A stretch of DNA of 7,737 nucleotides from DATDYW01 sp036516995 (GTDB lineage: Bacteria; Patescibacteriota; Minisyncoccia; Phycocordibacterales; JAACPR01): NCBI GenBank assembly GCA_036516995.1, contig DATDYW010000050.1, forward strand, positions 1 to 7,737. The letters run 5' to 3'. Both the position numbers and the translations under genes were made by a program. Shown piece by piece: positions 4,522 through 7,737 of this stretch (position 1 is its first letter; each line of letters begins with the position of its first letter). Under the pieces are notes generated by a model, which searched no databases, was not told where the DNA came from, and saw only the letters and a list, made by a program, of their open reading frames with translations.

Positions 4522-5658
4522 CTACGGCAGCAGTGCCTCGATGCGTCGATCGAGGTCCCGCTGTCTGGCCTTCAGTCGCTCGAACTCGTCGCAGCAGCGC
4601 TCGAGCTCTCGGCGAACGCCCTCCTGCTCCACGGCCAGTTTGGTGATGAGGTCCGCGCGATCCGATGCGGGAGGTAGCAGCGGCAGCTGCTCCTGTTGGG
4701 GCGATTCATCGGGTGGTGCTAGCGCGACGGGCGGCGGTTCCGGAGCGACTGCTGGCGGCTGCGGAGCCAGCGACTCGTCAAACGGAACCACCTTCTCCTT
4801 CGAAAGAACGAGCTGCCAGAGCCAAGTGTCGCCAGACTGTACCTCGGCAACCAGGTCCTCGCCGCGGAGCTTGTTCTTGACCAGGCGAACCCAGTCGTCG
4901 GACAAGCTGGCCGCGTCAACGTCGCAGAGGGAGACAATGCCGAGCTTGATGGCATCGGCGAGCGTCTCGTCACTATGCCATTCCCCTTTCCCCATGCCGC
5001 CCTCGCGAATGTCCATCGCAAGGATTTCGACGGTCTCGGCGTCAGCGAGATTGAGCGGCAGCACGCCGGCGACCTTGACCTTCGCCTTCGGCGGTCGGCC
5101 CCGACGCTTCGGCTCCTTCGGGGCGTCCCCGAGGGGAACCTTCGGAGAAGCTTCCTGCGGCGTGGACCGCGCCCTGTGTGGCGAGATCCGGCCGACGGCG
5201 CGCGGCGGCGGGCGCACCGGAGGAGGCGGAACCGGCAGCGGACTGCCGGTCGCGCGAGCCAGCTCCGCTTCGAAGGCGGTCGGCAGTCGTGACGACCCTC
5301 TCTGCTGCGGCACCGAGAACGCCGGCTGCGGCGTCGCCTGCATTTTGACGCCGAGCTTGTCGGCGTCGCCCCACTCGTTGAGCACCGTGAGGCGCATGTG
5401 GAAGTGCCACCAGCGTTTTCCAACGTTGACCGAGCGGAACGCATTGAGCGCGCCGTCGTTGACGTTGCCAATCCTAGTGCAGTCTGTGGGGGGATGCGGC
5501 AAGAAGTTGACGACCCCGAACTCAACGTGGGCTGCGCCGCCGGTAGCGACGTCCGCCCACTCGGCCATGTACCTGATGGCCTCGATGTAGGCGTCCTGCG
5601 TTGGGTGGTCAGCCTCGCGGACACGGCGGGCGATGTTGACTCTGTGTTTGATCATCAT
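4522..5658 (-). CDS. Hypothetical AT-hook protein with proline-rich linkers and C-terminal coiled coil
   Basis: I know no family for this protein of about 378 residues. In order (numbered from GTG 5673, subtract 5 for ATG 5658): an N-terminal globular region (about 7-112) with an aromatic cluster GKRWWHFHMRLTVLNEW; a proline-rich linker with repeated P runs (145-158); a basic AT-hook KRRGRPPKAK (189-198), a minor-groove DNA-binding motif; a second globular region (about 200-298) beginning VAGVLPLNLADAETVEIL; another P-rich linker (303-336); and a charged heptad-like helix (337-381, EGVRRELERCCDEFERL) that should form a coiled coil. A GTG at 5673 could start it, but it lies in the probable promoter, so ATG 5658 (or the adjacent 5655) is preferred. 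GC-ending codons dominate. It lies downstream of the GHKL ATPase in the same direction but has its own promoter and terminator. A nucleoid- or DNA-binding role is inferred from the hook alone. Confidence 0.78.
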   Translation of the reverse strand: MMIKHRVNIARRVREADHPTQDAYIEAIRYMAEWADVATGGAAHVEFGVVNFLPHPPTDCTRIGNVNDGALNAFRSVNVGKRWWHFHMRLTVLNEWGDADKLGVKMQATPQPAFSVPQQRGSSRLPTAFEAELARATGSPLPVPPPPVRPPPRAVGRISPHRARSTPQEASPKVPLGDAPKEPKRRGRPPKAKVKVAGVLPLNLADAETVEILAMDIREGGMGKGEWHSDETLADAIKLGIVSLCDVDAASLSDDWVRLVKNKLRGEDLVAEVQSGDTWLWQLVLSKEKVVPFDESLAPQPPAVAPEPPPVALAPPDESPQQEQLPLLPPASDRADLITKLAVEQEGVRRELERCCDEFERLKARQRDLDRRIEALLP

Positions 5659-5666
5659 TTGTCGGC

Positions 5667-5696
5667 AATCCACTCATATTTTGCAAGACTTGTCAA
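5667..5696 (-). promoter_or_regulatory. Promoter candidate for the AT-hook protein gene
   Basis: On the minus strand there is a perfect TTGACA (5691-5696) just after the terminator of the ATPase gene. At 18 bp the -10 would be TGGATT (5667-5672, three of six matches); TATGAG (5673-5678) matches better but is only 12 bp away. With TGGATT, transcription would begin within 2-3 nt of ATG 5658, again close to leaderless. Confidence 0.45.
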
Positions 5697-5721
5697 CTCC
5701 AACGGTCGCCAGGCGCCGATG

Positions 5722-5757
5722 CCGAAAAGGAAAAGCTCGCCGGGGTTGCCGGCGAGC
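5722..5757 (-). terminator. Intrinsic terminator of the GHKL ATPase gene
   Basis: A nine-pair stem (GCTCGCCGG 5735-5743 with CCGGCGAGC 5749-5757, five-base loop) is followed on the minus strand by TTTTCCTTTTCGG. It lies 14 nt after the ATPase stop codon. Confidence 0.88.
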
Positions 5758-5771
5758 GTTGCGGACTCGGA

Positions 5772-7403
5772 CTATTTTCCCAGCTTCCTGCGGAGGGAGT
5801 TCCCCCGCACAATCCAGTCCACAACCGACTTCTCGAGATCGGCGGTGAACTTGTAGATGGTGCCCTGGTTCGGCTCGCCGTGCTTGAGCATGTTGATCAC
5901 CTCGAGGATGCAGAACTCCTGGAGCTGGTAGACAGCCAGGTCGCTGCTAAGCTCCGCGGCAGTCCACAGCTGGTTCGTCGTGTTGAACGTCAGGAGGCCG
6001 CGCTCCGTGTCGAGCTCCCAGAGCACGTCCGCCTCGAGGGTGTCGAAGCTAACGCCGAAGCCGATGGAGCTGCCAACCACGATCTTGCGGGTGTTGCCCG
6101 GCCCCACGGCGATGAACGGCGTGTGGCTGGCGCGCTCGTGACGCGGGGTGCCCCGGTCGGACTCGCCGCGATCGGTGCGCGTAGTGCCACTATTGCCCTG
6201 TGGCTTCGCGGCGGTGATACCCTCGATTTCGCCGACGATGCGCGTCTTCGGCACCTTGGTGTGCCCCTCGCCTACCGTCCCGTACTTGAACCGGCCCTTC
6301 AGGACCTCGATCAGTTCGGGGTGGCCCTTGAGGAGCTGCTCGATGAGGCCCACGGAGACCGCGGCGCGGTCAACGTTCTTCGTGTCGCGGCGCGACTCGC
6401 GCGCTTCGTCGAATGCCTTGCGGCCGACCTTCGCGAACCAGCGCGAGACGGCGACAGCGAGGCCTTCGACCGCCACGCTGGGATCGAAATGCTGCCGGCT
6501 GACGTGAACGGTAATCTTCTCGGCGATGATTTCGCCCTCGAAGACCCCGGACTTCAGCGCCTCGATTGCCTTGGCGGCAACGCCGTCGGAAGCAGACGCA
6601 AGGACCGCGCTAACCTGCTTCATCAGCAAGCGAGGGTCGTCGCCAATCTGGCCGAAGACGACGCCCTGGTCGAAGCCGCCCCTGGTGCTCATTGGTGAGC
6701 GGAAGAGCCTAACGACGACCTTGCCGGCCTCGCCGTTCTCCGTCACGTACTCGTCCAGTGCCTCGCCGTGAAAGCGCGGCGCCTGGATATCCTCCTCGAC
6801 CTCCGGCTCGCCCTTGAGTGGCACAATGCGAATAGAGACGGAGGTCTCGTACTTACGCATCTTGTTGCCGTGCTGCGTCAGGATGCCACGGATCAGGTCC
6901 TGCATGTCGACCTTCGAGACGCTCGGGTCGGCGTCGATTTCCTCGAGCCGCATCATTGAGCGCCACTTCTGCGGCTGCTTGCCGCTCTGGAACCCGAAAT
7001 CGGGCATCGAGCGCGCTGGGATGTCCGGCTTCTCGAAGGAGGCGATGATGTCGGCGCACTCGAAGCGCCACTCGATGTAGCCTGCGGTGAGCGGGCTCGG
7101 GCAGCTCGTGAAGAAGAAGCGCTTGCACTTCCCCAGCGGCGAGATGAGCCCGATGCCGTACTTGCCCGTCGCCTCGTTGCCCTTGCGGTGCTGGACGCAT
7201 ACGGTACCGAGGCGTTCGTAGAACTGGTCCTCGGTGATGCCGCAGCCGTTGTCGGTGATGGTGACGGAGCGGTCGCGCTGGTTGATGTTGATCCAGATTT
7301 CCTTCGCCCGGACATCCGGGTCGCAGGCGTTCTGAACCGCCTCAAGCACAGCAGCGTGAATGGTCGGGTAGTGCTGCGCCGCGCGGAGCAGCATTCCCCC
7401 CAC
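5772..7403 (-). CDS. GHKL (Bergerat-fold) ATPase, MORC/Hsp90-like
   Basis: Predicted cytoplasmic ATP-binding protein. Numbered from GTG 7403 (543 residues), the GHKL motifs are complete: N-box E21xxxN25 in LEAVQNACDPD, D51-x-G53-x-G55 in ITDNGCGI, and G80xxG83xG85 in GKYGIGLISPLG. The wording VRAKEIWI after the N-box resembles MORC ATPases. Behind the ATPase core come a mixed alpha/beta region, a charged linker (about 395-425, including RTDRGESDRGTPRHERAS) and a C-terminal part with TFNTTNQLW and a helical YQLQEFCILEVINML. There is no histidine-kinase phosphoacceptor domain and no MutL endonuclease motif. The frame stays open upstream of GTG 7403 to 7490 with family-like coding (RYIHATDRQARRLVGGML), but its natural ATG (7480) is one base out of frame, so the annotated start is probably not the true one. 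Its role is unknown; prokaryotic MORC-like ATPases have been linked to DNA handling and genome conflict. Confidence 0.88.
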   Translation of the reverse strand: MGGMLLRAAQHYPTIHAAVLEAVQNACDPDVRAKEIWININQRDRSVTITDNGCGITEDQFYERLGTVCVQHRKGNEATGKYGIGLISPLGKCKRFFFTSCPSPLTAGYIEWRFECADIIASFEKPDIPARSMPDFGFQSGKQPQKWRSMMRLEEIDADPSVSKVDMQDLIRGILTQHGNKMRKYETSVSIRIVPLKGEPEVEEDIQAPRFHGEALDEYVTENGEAGKVVVRLFRSPMSTRGGFDQGVVFGQIGDDPRLLMKQVSAVLASASDGVAAKAIEALKSGVFEGEIIAEKITVHVSRQHFDPSVAVEGLAVAVSRWFAKVGRKAFDEARESRRDTKNVDRAAVSVGLIEQLLKGHPELIEVLKGRFKYGTVGEGHTKVPKTRIVGEIEGITAAKPQGNSGTTRTDRGESDRGTPRHERASHTPFIAVGPGNTRKIVVGSSIGFGVSFDTLEADVLWELDTERGLLTFNTTNQLWTAAELSSDLAVYQLQEFCILEVINMLKHGEPNQGTIYKFTADLEKSVVDWIVRGNSLRRKLGK

Positions 7404-7480
7404 GAGCCGCCTAGCTTGGCGGTCCGTGGCATGGATGTAGCGAACGGCACTACTCGTGCCGCTGATTCTGTTGTTTTCAT
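7404..7480 (-). other. Likely missing N-terminus of the ATPase, separated by a one-base frame break
   Basis: On the minus strand ATG 7480 follows the previous gene's stop by 10 nt, the expected operon spacing, but its frame leads into an arginine-rich shadow. One additional A in the run at 7474-7477, or a -1 slip there, would give MKNNRISGTSS and then run into AVRYIHATDRQARRLVGGML, continuous with the ATPase. The ATPase frame between 7404 and 7469 has no ATG, GTG or TTG but uses GC-ending codons like the rest of the gene. A base missing from the assembly, a phase-variable run, a frameshift or a non-standard start could each explain it. Confidence 0.5.
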
Positions 7481-7490
7481 TTCTTATTTC

Positions 7491-7737
7491 TTATTTGGCG
7501 GTGGTGTTTGCGGTGATTTTCATTGCGCGGTCGGAGCAGAGCCGACTTAGCTTGAGCTTGAGCTTGTAGATCCGGTTCGACACCGGACCGTCGACGGTGA
7601 GCTGGCGCAGCCGACGGAAGTCTTCTGGACCGCCGCGCTCGATGAGCGCGTCGAGAATCGGACAGGCGCCATTGATGATGGCGGCTACGATTTCGACTAG
7701 GTTGCCGACGCCGCCCGAAGGCGGCGCGGCTGCCGGC
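7491..7737 (-). CDS. C-terminal fragment of an unidentified protein, cut by the window edge
   Basis: The minus strand is open from the window edge to a TAA at 7491-7493, giving about 81 residues: a short P/G-rich start, a helical NLVEIVAAIINGACPILDALIERGG, PEDFRRLRQL, then VSNRIYKLKLKLSRL and a small polar tail. Codons mostly end in G or C and the composition is balanced, unlike a shadow frame. I do not recognise the family. The stop lies 10 nt before ATG 7480 of the ATPase gene, in the repeat TAAGAA-A-TAAGAA, so the two are almost certainly in one operon with possible translational coupling. Confidence 0.65.
   Translation of the reverse strand, partial: PAAAPPSGGVGNLVEIVAAIINGACPILDALIERGGPEDFRRLRQLTVDGPVSNRIYKLKLKLSRLCSDRAMKITANTTAK

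Noticed and set aside
4472..5590. Long plus-strand open frame (372 codons) opposite the AT-hook protein gene
   Set aside because: Serine/arginine-rich low-complexity translation without domains, opposite a frame with balanced composition and an AT-hook. Typical antisense shadow in GC-rich DNA.
5880..6698. Plus-strand open frame of 272 codons opposite the GHKL ATPase
   Set aside because: Mirror frame of a well-supported ATPase gene; composition follows the complementary codons and it has no promoter or terminator.
1..7737. Mobile elements, CRISPR arrays, tRNA or rRNA genes
   Set aside because: I searched by eye for transposase or integrase motifs, regularly spaced repeats and tRNA/rRNA signatures and saw none.

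Overview
The window is a GC-rich bacterial chromosome segment (about 60-65% GC in genes, with short AT-rich promoter islands). The best lineage clue is the ribosomal protein pair bL35/bL20. bL35 has a compact 61-residue form starting MKTNKSY, and bL20 carries a GYRFGRS-type segment. From memory both resemble the versions in Candidate Phyla Radiation (Patescibacteria, Parcubacteria-like) genomes. Dense packing and few recognised functions fit this, but the assignment is an inference.

Layout, left to right. (1) A minus-strand two-helix membrane protein of unknown function (38-595) diverges from rpmI-rplT (758-1310, plus) across an AT-rich promoter island. (2) A nearly perfect 50-bp palindrome (1329-1378) separates rplT from an all-alpha NTP pyrophosphohydrolase of the MazG/COG4997 kind (1434-1844), which ends at an intrinsic terminator. 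(3) A consensus sigma-70 promoter drives a SixA-like histidine phosphatase (1917-2357), whose ATG lies at the predicted transcription start. A strong terminator follows. (4) On the minus strand, a small polytopic membrane protein (3789-4214) overlaps a metallo-beta-lactamase/beta-CASP ribonuclease (2414-3799). The pair reads from a promoter whose spacer is filled by a 19-bp palindrome, a likely operator. (5) Just upstream, on the same strand, is a non-coding RNA of about 130 nt (4283-4416) with its own promoter and terminator. Its long rod fold with an open centre suggests 6S RNA. (6) Further upstream on the minus strand are an AT-hook, proline-rich protein (4522-5658), a GHKL/Bergerat-fold ATPase (5772-7403, probably extending to an ATG at 7480 across a one-base frame break) and the C-terminal end of another gene (7491-7737).

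How it works together. The left part is translation and nucleotide or RNA housekeeping: ribosomal proteins, NTP clean-up, a phosphatase, an RNase and a regulator of RNA polymerase. The right part is an uncharacterised group containing an ATPase with a MORC-like motif arrangement and a putative DNA-binding partner. No gene shows a convincing Shine-Dalgarno sequence, and several promoters sit so close to the start codon that their transcripts would be leaderless. This suggests that leaderless or SD-independent initiation is usual in this organism. I saw no transposase, CRISPR array, tRNA or rRNA.
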